A stretch of DNA of 64,000 nucleotides from Ananas comosus. Its lineage: Eukaryota > Streptophyta > Magnoliopsida > Poales > Bromeliaceae. The stretch spans positions 2,996,231 through 3,060,230 of the forward strand of contig NC_033635.1 in assembly GCF_001540865.1 (NCBI RefSeq), written 5' to 3'. This document shows, piece after piece, positions 46,877 through 60,800 of this stretch. The position numbers were made by a program, and so were the translations under genes. The notes under the pieces are model-generated. The model was not told where the DNA came from and did not search any database. It was given only the letters and a program-made list of their open reading frames with translations. Numbering within the stretch: position 1 is the stretch's first letter; every line of letters starts with the position of its first letter.

Positions 46877-47203
46877 CGAACACCTATCATCTTCTATTGC
46901 GTCGTCCTCCCAAGTAATCATCACGATCTCCTTCCCTCCATTCGTCATTTCCGCAAAAAATAATATTCAAATCACCACAACAAGGGCAATTTTGGAAAAA
47001 ACTATACTTTTATGTCAGGATTACTAAATTTTATAAACTGAACCAAACATATTAATGCTATAAACACTGTAATCTAGTATTACATTACTGTATTAAACCA
47101 AACGCTCTAATGTAGCATTAGTAGTAATCTCACGCCGAAATTCAAGATATCTGGATATGTCGAGATACTTTGTAATATTACATAACTCGAACCAAACGGG
47201 CCC
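46518..47203. mobile_element. PIF/Harbinger (Tourist-like) MITE, 686 bp
   Basis: Terminal inverted repeats of about 22 bp ending in GTTTGGTTCGAGTTAT, two mismatches between ends. TTA target duplication on both sides (46515-46517 and 47204-47206). The interior contains ATCCTGGCAG...CTGCCAGGAT palindromes and a CT microsatellite. Confidence 0.85.
46789..46873. repeat. (CT)n microsatellite inside the MITE
   Basis: Imperfect CT repeat with an uninterrupted run at about 46835-46873. Confidence 0.9.
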
Positions 47204-47206
47204 TTA

Positions 47207-47700
47207 TTATAAAGTATATGTCTAGCATTTCTCAATTCTTATAAATTTTTATGGTATTTTCAGAATGCGTATATAAATTAATAAAAAAAAACTTATATAG
47301 CAAAGATGATGAAGTATTGAGAACATAAAAGAGTAATACTTTGAAAAACTTGTAGCAGTACTCAAGATGTTTATGAGAGGAGTTATCTTTGATTTATTTG
47401 TAGCTTTTCTGGCAAACACTGATGGATTAGAAGGCAAATCTCATGATTCACTACAGAAAAAAAAAAGAAAAGAAAATCAATTGTTAGTTTCAATTTGAAA
47501 GGTAAAATGATGTGCACCTTGCTAGGTTGTTAACCAGTCATATTAGGTGCAGTTTAAAGTGGGGCTAAATAAAAGTCCAAGTGTTATGTTTAAAATGAAC
47601 AATCACTCTTTGGCTCAAACCAAATATGCTAGTGCCATTTTAGATCACTACTCCAGCTCCCAAAACAAGTGAAAGCAACTTATTTCTTGTATCGGTTATT
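47207..47700. other. AT-rich intergenic DNA
   Basis: Nothing recognisable. Confidence 0.4.
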
Positions 47701-47850
47701 CCTAGCGCAAGTGGTCAAGAGATTGATGATTGGTGCTCGATGTCTCAAATTTAAAATCTTGTTGTTTCACATTTCAGTGAAATTCATTTCTAAAAAAAAA
47801 AAGAATGAATCGGGTAGCATATTGTTATTCTCTCTCGAAATTTTTTTTTC
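47701..47850 (+). mobile_element. tRNA-derived SINE
   Basis: A-box-like TAGCGCAAGTGGTCAAGAG, weak B box GGTGCTCGATGTCTC, body TTTCACATTTCAGTGAAATT and a T/A-rich tail after TCTCTCTCG. Same family as 39374-39521. Confidence 0.62.
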
Positions 47851-48142
47851 TTGTTTTATATGATTTTTTCTATAGATGATTTTTTGGTTTTTTAACTTGA
47901 AAATTTAAGATTCTAGTAATTTTGAATCATTTTCAAAATTTATATGATAATCCCAAATTACACTAGTGGTTTTTTTAAAAAAATAAAATAAAGTTATGAC
48001 CGGTTCATTTCTATTCCAACCATTAATTTTTTGGTGAGAAATAATTAAGCCCAGTGCGATATCAACAATTTGGTCCCTCGGTCCACAATCTCTTTTTCCC
48101 ACGTGACTAAATTATTTAAAGGCCTTAACGGGCTGAAACAAT

Positions 48143-48362
48143 TGGGCCCGGCCCATGCGATCTCCCTCGAAGCCTATAAATACAAACCCCTCCCCCTTGC
48201 AAGCCCATTGGAGCAACTCCTCTTCGTCTAAAAACTCTTAAACTCTTCGTCTTCCCCGGCGCTCCCCCAACTCCTCCTTCCTCCCGCGAACCACTCTAGG
48301 GCTTCTCACTTCCGATCGGAGAGAAATAGTGTCGGAAATTAGGGTTTCTCGAAGGGGGAACG
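48143..48362 (+). promoter_or_regulatory. Core promoter and 5' UTR of DExH14
   Basis: Overlapping inverted site II motifs TGGGCC (48143-48148) and GGCCCA (48150-48155), a TATA box TATAAATA at 48175-48182 and a CT-rich leader up to the ATG at 48363. Site II elements are typical of housekeeping plant genes. Confidence 0.75.
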
Positions 48363-51300
48363 ATGCTCGCCCCGTTGCCTCGGCTCACGAACTCGCTCAG
48401 AGGCCACTACGACGTCGACCGCGCGTACCTCCACCGCAAAACCTTGCTCCGAAGCCTCAAATCGCGAAGGTATCCGTACTTCTCCGCCTATTATCTTCCA
48501 AATTGGATTCATCAATCGAACCTTTTCATCTAGTGCGAGAATTTGATCCGTGGACCAGTGTTGTGTTTACTGGTTTTTTTTTTTGCTTGGTTTAGATCGC
48601 ACGATGATTCGGCGCTCGCTCGGAAGTTAGTATCTAATTGGGACGAAGGTAATGTTGCTACCTTTGGTTGTTTTATATCGTTCTAGTAGTTTCTGCTATT
48701 GTTCGCCGAGACAATTGGTAATTGTGTATGATGTATCCATTTCGATTCTCGATGAGTTAAAAAGTTGTTAATTTTTGGCTATGCTAGGTTGACTTAATTC
48801 TTTCTCATTCTATTGCTCGAGTAATATTATTTTCATGCAGTACTACCATACTGCATCTCTCTAGTTATTATGTGTTCATGCAGTGAACCACTATTGCTTA
48901 TATACTGGTTCGTATATCACATATATAAAAGCTATATATTTGCAGGAAGGTTTATGTAGAGGTCATATCTGATGTAGTATTTTCTTGCCCTTCAACACTA
49001 GTTTGATGTGGGATTTTCTAAGCACGGTATTCTACTTTTTTCCTTGACAAAAAGTTATTGGTTGTTGGAGAGATTGATAACAATTCCCATGATGAACCCA
49101 CTTCCAGCTGGTTTCCCAGCTGAATTAGCTTAGGGACCATATGATTCATGCTTCCAATGAAGCTGGTTTGAGTGAGATGGTTCTTCTTGTGTGCTGGCCT
49201 GTGCATTGTATGCATTTAGCGTCTTAGTTTTTGTCGGTGTCTAGTGTGTTTCTGTAGGCACAGTCTTGTATAAGTGTCTGTGTGCAGGCACGCATATTTG
49301 TATATGTGCTCGCGCGTGTAACTGTCTCTGTTCATGCATGGGCATGTGCGTGCAGTTGCACGTGTGTCTGTACATGTGCATTTGTTTCTGTTCATGTATG
49401 GGTACCTGCATGCAAGTGCATATGCATATACATGTCCGTACGCTGCAAGTGCATGCGCAACAACTTTATTGTGTGCTCATTCGTGTCCAGTATAATCCAA
49501 TTCATCTTTTCTCTTGCTAATGAATTTTTTTTACTAATGAATTTCTCTTGCTGCAGCTTCGCCTGAAGTTCGTCAAGCATATAAACAATATCTTGGTGCT
49601 GTGGTGGAGTTGGTACATGGTGAGGTGATCTCAGAAGAATTCCATGAAGTGGCTAAAACTGCATACGATCTTTTTAGTGGCCTTGACATGGAATGTGATG
49701 GTAATAAGAAAATTGCTGAGAAAAAGTAAGTCATCACCTCCTTAATTGATGTTTAAAATAATTTGGTGTTGTTGGTTTCTTGGCCTTTACCTTTTCAAGG
49801 CTTTATTCTTTCTTATTCTCTTTGGTTATTTTACTAGCCGAACTAGTTTATATTACATGATCATAGTACTTTTGTACAATGTCGATGCTTGCTCATATGT
49901 CTTATTAGAAGCTGAAACTTTGTAATCTAGTACTTTCTGTTTCATGGAACATTTACCCTTTCTCATACGATAGTATTTGCTCAGAGATGAGCTGCAAAGG
50001 CTTGTAGGAGGTGGTATTGCCGACTTCAATCTGCAGAAAGTTGCATTTTCAGCTCAGAGGCTCTTTTCTTTGCAACAAACAGCCCCGGGCAATGTATCTT
50101 CCCCGGAAAGCGTAATGGATGGATGCCAAGACAATGTTGGTGAATTTGGCGCAGACTTGCCTTTTAAAGCTCCTTCTCGTTTCCTCGTGGAGCCGATTGA
50201 AAATGGCTTATCCTTGCCTGATGGAAGTTATGCTGCCAGCACATCTCATGGAGAGCATTATGACGGTAATATGGTGTCTGTATGTCATCACTCAACCAAC
50301 AATAGGGGCACTGTCAATTTGAGGTGGTTGAAGGATGCATGTGACATGATAGTAAAAGGTGGTGGTTCACTGCTTTCTGGTGATGAACTCGCAATGGCCT
50401 TATCTAGAGTGCTCCTTTCAAACAAAGCAGGCGATGAGGTGTTTGTGTATTTATTTTTTGAGAATTTTTTTTATTGTATTGCATGTAGCAAATCCTGTCC
50501 GTGTTTACCTAATTCTAATTACTTCACAAAATTCTCACTATGAAGATAGCTGCTGATTTATTGGACCTTGTTGGCGATGGTGCCTTTGAAACAGTTCAAG
50601 ATCTATTAGCGGTGAGCTTCTCATTGAATCTTATTTTCTTTTACATTTTCTCAAGGAATCTGATCGTTTTGTATTGGATTAAATTGTCTTAGTCTTTGGG
50701 TTAAAGAAAGCTTCTTTGAATGGCAATCAAGGTATCCTTAGTTTGCCCGATGAGACTGTTGGATAATTGTATTCATAAACAGCCAGCATATAATTGTCTT
50801 GTCTCCTGCTTGTTTTCACTGCAGTTTTGACCTGGTCTACTTTCCCTTTTTTTTTTCCCAGTCATCTGGAACTGTATAAAAACATAAGTAGCTTTAAGTT
50901 CTCTTCTTTGGAGAAAAATTGGTATACTATTATGTTAGAAAAATCTTGGATTTGCTTCAGCTGTGTATCATAAATTTTCGAATTTCCTGCTAGCTACAAT
51001 GAGCAATTAAACTGGTATGATGTCAGACAGGTAAAGACTATATTCTGATATGCTTGCTGTTCTTTTCAAAGTTTGTAGTTAAGCAATCAAGCCTCGTCCA
51101 ACTACTTTTGATTAGTATACAAACTTTCTTATACTTGTGAGATTAAGCTTTGTTGGGCTTTTTGTCATATCTGTGTTTTAGAGTGGAAAACAAATCGCCT
51201 TTCAAAAAAAAAAAGAGTGGAAAACAAATTGTTAAATCTGAAGCCGTCTTATGTCTTCCACACTTTTACTATTCTTATGTTTTACTATTCTTATATCTTT

Positions 51301-51841
51301 CTCACTTTTTTTTTGTACTTTGATCTTTTTGCGTTTGTAGCACCGCAAGGAACTTGTTGATGCCATTCAGCATGGGCTGCTTATACTGAAATCCGAGAAA
51401 ATGTCTTCTAGCAGTCAACCAAGGATGCCAAGTTATGGTACTCAGGTATACTTTCCGGTTTTTCTTGTATGTTTCACTACCATCCTATATACTTGTTAAT
51501 ATAAAATTATAATTCATCCAGGTTACAGTACAAACAGAAACCGAACGCCAAATTGACAAACTTCGGCGCAAAGAGGATAGACGTAATAAACGTGGGTTAG
51601 AGTATGGTAGTATGGATGACTTTGCTGCTGACAGTTTTTCTTCACTTCTTCTGGCAAGTGAGAGAAAACAACCTTTTGATGATCTGATTGGGACTGGAGA
51701 AGGGTCCAATTCTGTATTAGTAAGTGCTCTTCCTCAAGGAACAACAAAGAAACATGCAAAAGGTTACGAAGAAGTCATAATTCCACCTACTCCAACTGCT
51801 GCAATGAAACCGGATGAGAAGCTGGTACTTTCTATTTCAAA

Positions 51842-51876
<35 letters not shown>

Positions 51877-54800
51877 CCCTTGAGATATTTTTGATTGGTT
51901 TGTAAATTTAAATTAACCTATGCTTACTTTAGCTTTTGAGGTTATCTTGAGTTAAAATTGGTGACCCAGACAAACTATCCTGAAAATGTTTTGTTGGATA
52001 ATCCATAGAAACAGATTATGAAATACAAATTTATTTACAAAAACATTTCTACTTGTTTATTTTTTTTATTTTCGTTGTGCTTAAGCTGCAAAAGTATGAA
52101 AATAAGTTGGTCTGCATGTGGCAATAACTATTTTTGATCTTTTTTTGTTATCACTGCTACTTAAAAATCTAAGCAATTGCACTACGTGACTAACTGAAAC
52201 TTTTGCTTGCTGCATTTCTAGATTGGGATTAGAGAACTGGACGACTTTGCTCAGGCTGCTTTCCGAGGATACAAGTCACTCAACCGCATTCAGAGTCGTA
52301 TATTCCAATCAACTTATCACACAAATGAGAATATTCTGGTAACTAATTTCCAAATCTCGTTCTTAAAAGTTATTTGGCTTTGTTTCTTTTTTATTGGGCT
52401 TATAAGGGAGAAATTTGGTGACTCATTGTCATATCAATTTTCAATAAACTTTCAGGTTTGCGCACCAACTGGTGCTGGTAAGACAAACATCGCTATGATT
52501 GCTATTCTCCATGAGGTAGATATTTGCAAAAGAACTTTGGTTTTCCCTGCGTTAAAATTTCATTTTGTTGGCAAGTACATTACTCCTCAAGTCTTTTCAA
52601 GAATTCTTGTATGTCTTTTCAAGAATTCTTGTATGTATATTCATCTTATCATCTAGATCCAGCACTTCGTCGTTATAGTAACGGAGTATCTATTGCAGAT
52701 TAAACAACACTTCAGGGATGGTATTTTGCACAAGGACGAGTTTAAAATAGTGTATGTTGCTCCTATGAAGGTATTGTTGTCTACATACTGTGCTGACAGT
52801 GCTAATTGGCATGTCTGTCATATTCTTATAAACATCTTCTATAGGCCTTGGCGGCAGAAGTGACATCAACATTCGGTCATCGCCTTTCTCCATTAAATAT
52901 CGCTGTGAGGGAACTTACTGGGGACATGCAACTGTCCAAGAATGAGCTTGAAGGAACCCAGGTTAGTGCTCCTTGTTTTGTTTGAATATGGTGCATGCAG
53001 TTGGATTAAATAATTTTCCTCCTCGTGTGCTATTCAGATGATAGTGACTACTCCTGAAAAATGGGACGTCATAACTCGCAAAAGCAGTGACATGTCATTG
53101 TCAATGCTGGTTAAACTCCTAATCATTGATGAAGTACACCTGCTAAATGATGACAGAGGCCCGGTAATAGAGGCACTAGTTGCTCGAACCCTCCGACAAG
53201 TAAGTTCTTGGTTTAACTTGAGCTGTATGACATCGCATGAGATGAGACTACCAATAAATCTCAAGTTTGTGCTATGTTTAGATTATCTCTTCTATCTGCA
53301 AATCAAACTCTTTCCTAGGTAGCTCAGAGTTCTATTTTGATGACTGACTTTGGCTAGGTAATAGAACTCTTTTATCCGTAGTGCTTTAGGCGCTGCCTAG
53401 CTTAAGCTTATTGTCATTGTGATTCCCTTTCAAGCAGAGTCCATTCCTTATGCATATCTCTGCACATAGTCAATATGTTGTTACTGCTCCGTGCTTTCAT
53501 AGTGAAACTATGTCTAATTATTACTGCTGAAGTGGGCATTCATAGGTTCCTACTTATACTTCATCTACATTTTTTTGTTACTTTTCCTGCATTAAGGCGA
53601 ACCATTCCTGATATTACATACACGTTATTTATACATATCCAAATTTCTGAAGCACCGCCTTTTTAGTTGACAAATTCCTTTCCCGGCTCTCCTTTTGGTT
53701 TTATGGAAGGAACATTACATGTTTGTCATACTATTGTACCATTACTATAAAATGTGGCAAATGCTATTTTACTCTAGCTGGTTTAGCAATGTACTGCTAA
53801 TTTGTCTTCTTAAACAGTATAACCCTTTTTTTAAGCTTTTATATGTCACTGCTGTGCTCTATAAACTTGATAATGAATTTTGACAGGTGGAGTCAACTCA
53901 ATCAATGATCCGCATTGTAGGCCTATCTGCAACCCTGCCCAATTATTTAGAGGTATCTTGTCAGTCTTGTCCAAGGTCTCTGAGTACTATCTTATATTGT
54001 GTCAAGCTCTTTATGTATCGTTTTATTTTTTAATGACCAGGTTGCACAATTCTTGCGGGTTAATCCAGAAAGCGGGTTGTTCTTTTTTGATTCCAGTTAT
54101 CGCCCAGTCCCCTTAGCTCAACAATACATTGGAATAAGCGAGAAGGATTATAGTAAAAAGCTTGAACTGTTTAACAGAATATGCTATGAGAAGGTCTTTT
54201 CTGGCAACCAGAGATGATGCTTTGTTATGCTGTATGTTAATGCCTTATGTCACAATGGATGCACCATGGACAATTTTTCAGGTTTTAGATTCACTTAAGC
54301 AAGGGCATCAAGCAATGGTTTTTGTTCATTCACGCAAAGACACAGGGAAAACTGCTAGAACACTGGTAATTGTTTTTTCTCCCCAGTTATTTCAGGGTTT
54401 TAATAGTGGTCAATAATGTGATTTCACTGACATGTGCAATTACTCTTCTTTTTGGCTAAATATGAACATAAACAAAATGCAATTAGTATAATTATTAATG
54501 CTCTAGCCTTCTCTTTTCTTAGAGCTGATTTCATGCCAATTTGAGCTGAGATATTGGTTACTAAAATCTTAGTTGGATCAACTTGAGTCATCATTAATTA
54601 ATGCCGTTCATTTGTGGTATAGTTCCTTTGGAACAGTTTTGCATCTGGCTGTTTGATTTTTTTGCGCATTGATGGAAAAAGTGAGCATGGTGATGAAGAA
54701 AGAAAGTTGATTGGTTGGCATAACAAATTTACTTAGTAATGTTTGGCTATTATTTGCTAAGTGGCGGCACATGTAAAAGAAGTGGATTTATGAAATACAC

Positions 54801-57800
54801 CTCCAGAAACATTTCTGTTTAGATATAAGCATTACAATATCTTTTCAGCTTTATTTGATTTGTCTCTATCCTGTTGATGCAGATTGAGACCGCTGCAAGA
54901 CAAGGTGAACTGGAACTGTTTTTGAATGATAAGCATCCTCAGTTTTCTTTGATTAAGGTATATATCAGTTGCTATACTTGTAACTTTTATCTAAATTTTG
55001 GTTATCAACTTGTCCTTGTCATCTCAGAAAGAAGTCAGCAAGTCCAGAAACCGAGAACTTGTCGAGTTATTTGAATCTGGGTTTGGCATTCATCATGCTG
55101 GGATGCTGCGATCTGATAGAGGCTTGACCGAACGCTTATTTTCTGATGGTCTGCTGAAAGTAAGGTCAATCATTACATACAGTATTCTACTGGATTTGTG
55201 CATTTCCTTGTGAGTAGCCAATAGCTATTGGTTACCGTTGTGATGAATCTGAAACTCTTTGGATTTAGGTCCTTGTGTGTACTGCAACATTGGCTTGGGG
55301 AGTGAATTTACCTGCTCATACAGTTGTCATCAAGGTTTGTTGGGCCAATTAAAGTTGACTTTTTTTTATCCGACATATGATAGAAGTTTCTGGCTGCATG
55401 AGCATGTTAATGACAGAGCCGTCCTGTATAATTTTAATATTCCTGGTGCAGATTACACTGTCAAGTCTTTGGTGTGCGGACTAACTAGTTGCTTTTTGGA
55501 TTTTATCTTTTCTGAATGCAATAAATTCTCTCCTGTATTATGTGTTTTCAAACATACTAATCTCCCATGCTTGTTCATTTTTTTACACGTATCAGCTAAT
55601 TGTGTACACGCGCTTCTACAGGGTACACAACTATATGATCCTAAGGCTGGTGGTTGGCGGGACTTGGGCATGCTGGATGTGATGCAGGTAAATTTTGGGA
55701 CTCAAAATTGCTCATTGATTTCAGCACATAATTACTTTATAAGCAAAAGTTTCATGCTAATTACTTGGCTGCCTTTGAAATTAGATTTTTGGACGTGCTG
55801 GGCGGCCACAGTTTGACAAAAGTGGTGAAGGCATTATAATCACAACTCACGACAAGTTGGCTTATTACTTAAGATTGCTAACGAGTCAACTTCCAATAGA
55901 GAGCCAGGTGAATACTTTTCTTACTGCGAGCTGTACTTATTAAATGAGACCAGTGGTAAATACATTGTAGTCTTTTCTCACCCTTCATTCTTTTCAAAAT
56001 TATGATGTCAGACCAACATCTTAAGAACCAAATTTGAAATCCAGCCCTTGGAAAAATTTGCACTTTAACATCATTTGTCAGTCACTTTAATATTACTGTT
56101 TGGTATTACATAGTATCACTTTAATAATACTGTTTGGTATTATGTAGTGTACTCTATCTTATCTTTTTCTGTTATGCATATCAAACTTTAATTACTGTAT
56201 TATAAACTTTTGACACTGTTGGATACAACTTGTAGACCCATCTATCACTTTGTGTGGTAATATTTACATAATATAGTAGGACCTGATAATGTTCTTTGTT
56301 CAAACCTCATTTCTTTATAGTCGAAGAGCTATGTTAGGTCCATGAGAAATGGTCATATGCCTGGTCATTTAGAGTCTGTTTCTTGTTTAAGTTGCGGCAT
56401 TTGCATGTTTTTTCAGGTGTTTGTCTGTGCTGCCTTTTTTTTTCTTTTGTTGTATGTGGATTGTGACAAGCATAAAGAAAGGAATTACCTTTTTTAACTC
56501 TTTGATTCTCTGACATCATTTAACACTTACTGACTTGCATTAATTTAAATAGTGTGTTAAAGTTGTCCCTACAATCTCAAGTTCTTTGATATTTCTGGAC
56601 TGTTTTAGATTATATCTTTCTTGATGTGCTTCTTATATGTTTGTTTGCAGTTTATTGGCTCTCTTAAAGATAATTTGAATGCTGAGGTGGCATTAGGCAC
56701 AGTAACTAATGTAAAGGAAGCTTGTGCTTGGCTTGGATATACATATTTATTTATAAGGATGAAGACAAATCCGTTGGTGTATGGGATAGCATGGGAAGAG
56801 GTACTGTTTGTATAGCAACATTTAGCCTATTTATGCACCACTACTTTTATGGCAGCTTCGCATGTAAGGCATGCATGAATGAACTTTAGGAGACAGATGT
56901 ATATGCATAAAAAGTAAGGAATGGTTGTTTTCATACTATCTTGGATCCTTAGTGAGCTGTGACAGGGCATTCGGTGATACTTACGAGAAATCCTTTTTAT
57001 TTTATTCTTGGATGAAGTTCTAGCGGAAAAGGTTTTTATAAGATCTTGCATGAAACTTTGGCAAAAGAGGTAAAACTAAAGAATTTGAAATTGTATTGCT
57101 GTCCTTTTAAGGTTCTACCTTTTCATCAGTAAAGGCATTTTTAGTGGTTTCATTTTGTATGTCAGCTATGAATCTCTTTATATTCCTGAGGGAACAGCAG
57201 GATATGAAAAGTTCTTGTACTTGTTGTTTTCTTTATTTTCCCCCAACCCCCTCCTCTCTTTTTTTTCCTGAGACACTTTGCTGTACTATCCTCATTGACC
57301 ATGATATTTAGCCTCCAGAATATTTGAAAATTGTCCTATATGGTGAATTCTGCTTTCTTTGTTCTTTGTAGTTTTCCCTTATTAAATGTTGTTAATCCTC
57401 ATCTGAACATGTTAAAACTGTTGTCTTCCAATCCTAGGGAAAGTTTCTCTGTTTGTCATTTTAAGGATGAGCTTTCGGGAGTTTTAAGATTTTTTTTGGC
57501 TTGCTGTTTCCTACCATTCAAAGTTTCTGTATCCTGCTGCGTGACCACTTTCTTTACGAAGGAGATCCATCATGTCTTTATTTTAAATATCTGCTTATAT
57601 GGTTAATTTAACTCATCAAGATAATTGAGACAGCATTGCCTTTTCTTATGGATATTCAGGTCATTGGAGATCCTTCTTTGATTTCCAAACAAAGGTCTCT
57701 TATAATTGATGCTGCACGTGCTCTTGACAAGGCAAAAATGATGCGTTATGATGAGAAAAGTGGAAACTTTTACTGCACAGAGCTTGGTCGTATTGCAAGT

Positions 57801-60800
57801 CACTTTTATCTTCAGTATACTAGTGTAGAAACCTACAATGAGATGCTTAGGCGCCACATGAGTGAGAGTGAAGTAAGCAAGTCTATTTTCTTGTGGTTGA
57901 TAGTGAATGCTTACTTTTCACGTTCTATTTGCTAAATTGTGTTCTTCATAATGGTTCAGGTGATCAACATGGTGGCCCACTCTTCTGAATTTGAAAACAT
58001 TATGGTTAGAGAAGAAGAACAAGATGAACTAGAAAATTTGTCCAAAAGGTTGTGCCCATTAGAAGTTAAGGGTGGGCCAACTGACAAGCATGGGAAAATC
58101 TCAATCCTCATTCAGGTTCTTTGCCTTATGAATTTCTTTGCCATCATTATTTCCCTGAACTAGATATGAAGCTAAATTATTTGTTAGTGTTCTGGCTTAA
58201 TCTTTCTTTCCAGGTGTACATTTCTCGCGGATCAATAGAAAGCTTCTCCTTAATATCTGATGCTGCATATATCAGTGCAAGCTTGGCTCGTATTATGCGT
58301 GCTTTATTTGAAATTTGCTTGCGTAGAGGGTGGTGCGAAATGACGTCATTATTCTTGGAATATTGCAAGGCTGTGGATCGGCAAATTTGGCCTCACCAGC
58401 ATCCTCTTAGGCAGTTTGACAGGGACTTTTCACCAGAGGTTTGTTGAGAACTTTTGCCAAATCTTCTTTACGTTGCTATTGTGCTTTATAGAACTGATTT
58501 TGATATACCATGGATGTAACTTCAGATACTGAGAAAACTTGAAGAAAGAGGTGCCGATTTGGATCGTCTCTTTGAGATGGAGGAGAAAGACATTGGTGCT
58601 TTGATTCGTTATGTCCCTGGTGGAAAGGTATTGTTTCTAGTTTAACAACATTGATAGTTCAAATGTTCTCATTGTACTACAGCCAAATTTAACTAATGAC
58701 TTTCCTACTTTATCTTCTGGAAGTTGGTTAAGCAACACCTAGGATACTTCCCGCGTATCCACTTGTCTGCTACCGTTAGCCCAATTACCAGGACTGTTCT
58801 GAAGGTATGTTTTGGTTCTTTTGAAATTATTCTCAAAGGTTAGAGTTAATCTACGGTATTATCATTCAAGGTTAGTCATCAACTGACATCTGGACTTATT
58901 CTAATTCCCATCTTTAGGTGGATCTAGTTATAACTCCTGAATTTGTTTGGAAGGATCGGTTTCATGGAACATCTGAACGTTGGTGGATTCTTGTTGAGGT
59001 GCGAATATGAGTTCAATGGTGTTTGACTGTTTATCATTTTTAAAGTGTTACAATGACAGCCATCTTTTAAAATGATATATTGTTATACTTTAAAAAGTTA
59101 CTCCATCCTCTATTTTTCTAGTTGACAAGAACACATCGAAGGAAAACCAAAAAAGTTGTTTCCATCTAGGTTCAGTTATCTTAGTTCTTTTTACAGGATA
59201 AATAAAATGTTATGCCCAAATATTGTAGAAACTCATTTGCCTCACTATGGTAGAACTTAAATCATGGACGATTTGTACCTGCAGTTTTTGGCTTTTCAAT
59301 TTTTCCCTTGTTTTGTGCAGGATTCTGAAAATGACCACATTTACCATTCTGAGCTCTTCACATTGACCAAAAAGATGGCTAGAGGGGAATCTCAGAAAAT
59401 TTCTTTTACTGTTCCAATATTTGAACCACATCCACCGCAGTACTACATACGTGCTATATCTGATTCCTGGTTACAAGCAGAGGCACTTTTTATCGTCACT
59501 TTTCATAATCTTACCTTGCCTGAGGTGAAAATGTCTTTAGTCTTCTACTGCAGTCTTTTATAGTTTCATGATTATAGTTATGTACTAATTGCTTCTATCT
59601 TCAGACACAAATATCGCACACTGAACTTCTAGATTTAAAGCCTCTTCCTGTTAGTGCTCTTGGCAATGAAGCTTATGAAGCTCTTTATAAATTTTCACAT
59701 TTCAATCCCATCCAAACACAGGTCTGAGTGCCCCACTTCATTCTCTCCTTTTCCCTGTTTCTCTTTTATTAAATCTGCTTCTCCTTGTTGCTGCATATTG
59801 AACTTTCTTTCCTTTTTTTTTTTTTTTTTTCTGTTTTTTGTTTTTTGGCAGGCTTTTCATGTCCTCTATCATACAGACAACAACGTTCTCCTAGGAGCTC
59901 CCACAGGAAGTGGGAAAACTATATCTGCTGAATTAGCAATGCTGCATCTTTTCAGCACACAACCTGACATGAAGGTTTGCTTAATGTAGTTGAGTTAATA
60001 AAGCCATTATTATCAATATTGTTGAACTATGTTATGCCCTTCCAGGTAGTTTACATTGCCCCTTTAAAGGCTATTGTTCGAGAAAGAATGATAGATTGGA
60101 AAAAGCGGCTTGTCTCTCAGCTTGGGAAGAAAATGGTATTATCAGTTCACATCTTTCTTCTAAAGAAGATACTAAGAAGACATTAATGAAGCTAGAGTAA
60201 TTCTTTATCAGGTTGAGATGACTGGTGATTTTACTCCCGATCTTATGGCACTGCTTTCAGCTGACATCATAATTTCTACTCCTGAAAAATGGGATGGTAT
60301 CAGTCGGAGCTGGCATAGTCGGAGCTATGTGATGAAGGCGAGAAACTATTTTTTTCCGAATTAATACATATTTAACATTTTTTGGGTTACTTGTAACATC
60401 TTTACGTTATTAACAGGTTGGACTCATGATACTGGATGAGATTCATCTTTTAGGGGCTGATCGCGGACCCATTCTTGAGGTACTTTTTCAGGCACCTGAT
60501 TGTTTTTTCAATAATATACAAACTCGTAAACTTTTAAATTTGTATAGGTCGGTTGAGTTTTGAAATTTCATTGCTGTTGAATTAATGTTTATATTATGTT
60601 TTTCCAACACTACGGTTAACAGCCAAAAGTTCAGTAACATGATATGCTTTTATTATATTCTTTTTCCTTTTTTGCGAGTTGGAGGGTCTTGGGGTTGAGG
60701 GTTGTGTGATGAAAGAAGTGATCATGACATCTAAACATACATCCATTGTTATGAAATATATTGTGGTTCTTGTACAAAAAAGAAAATTCAAAACTTGAAG

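Noticed and set aside
49266..49566. Cys-rich 84- and 94-codon frames resembling a knottin-like peptide
   Set aside because: Produced by the TG/CA repeat within intron 2 of DExH14.
55259..55816. 185-codon frame in DExH14
   Set aside because: It is in a wrong frame across exon 18, introns and exon 19; the correct frame is fixed by homologous motifs and phases.
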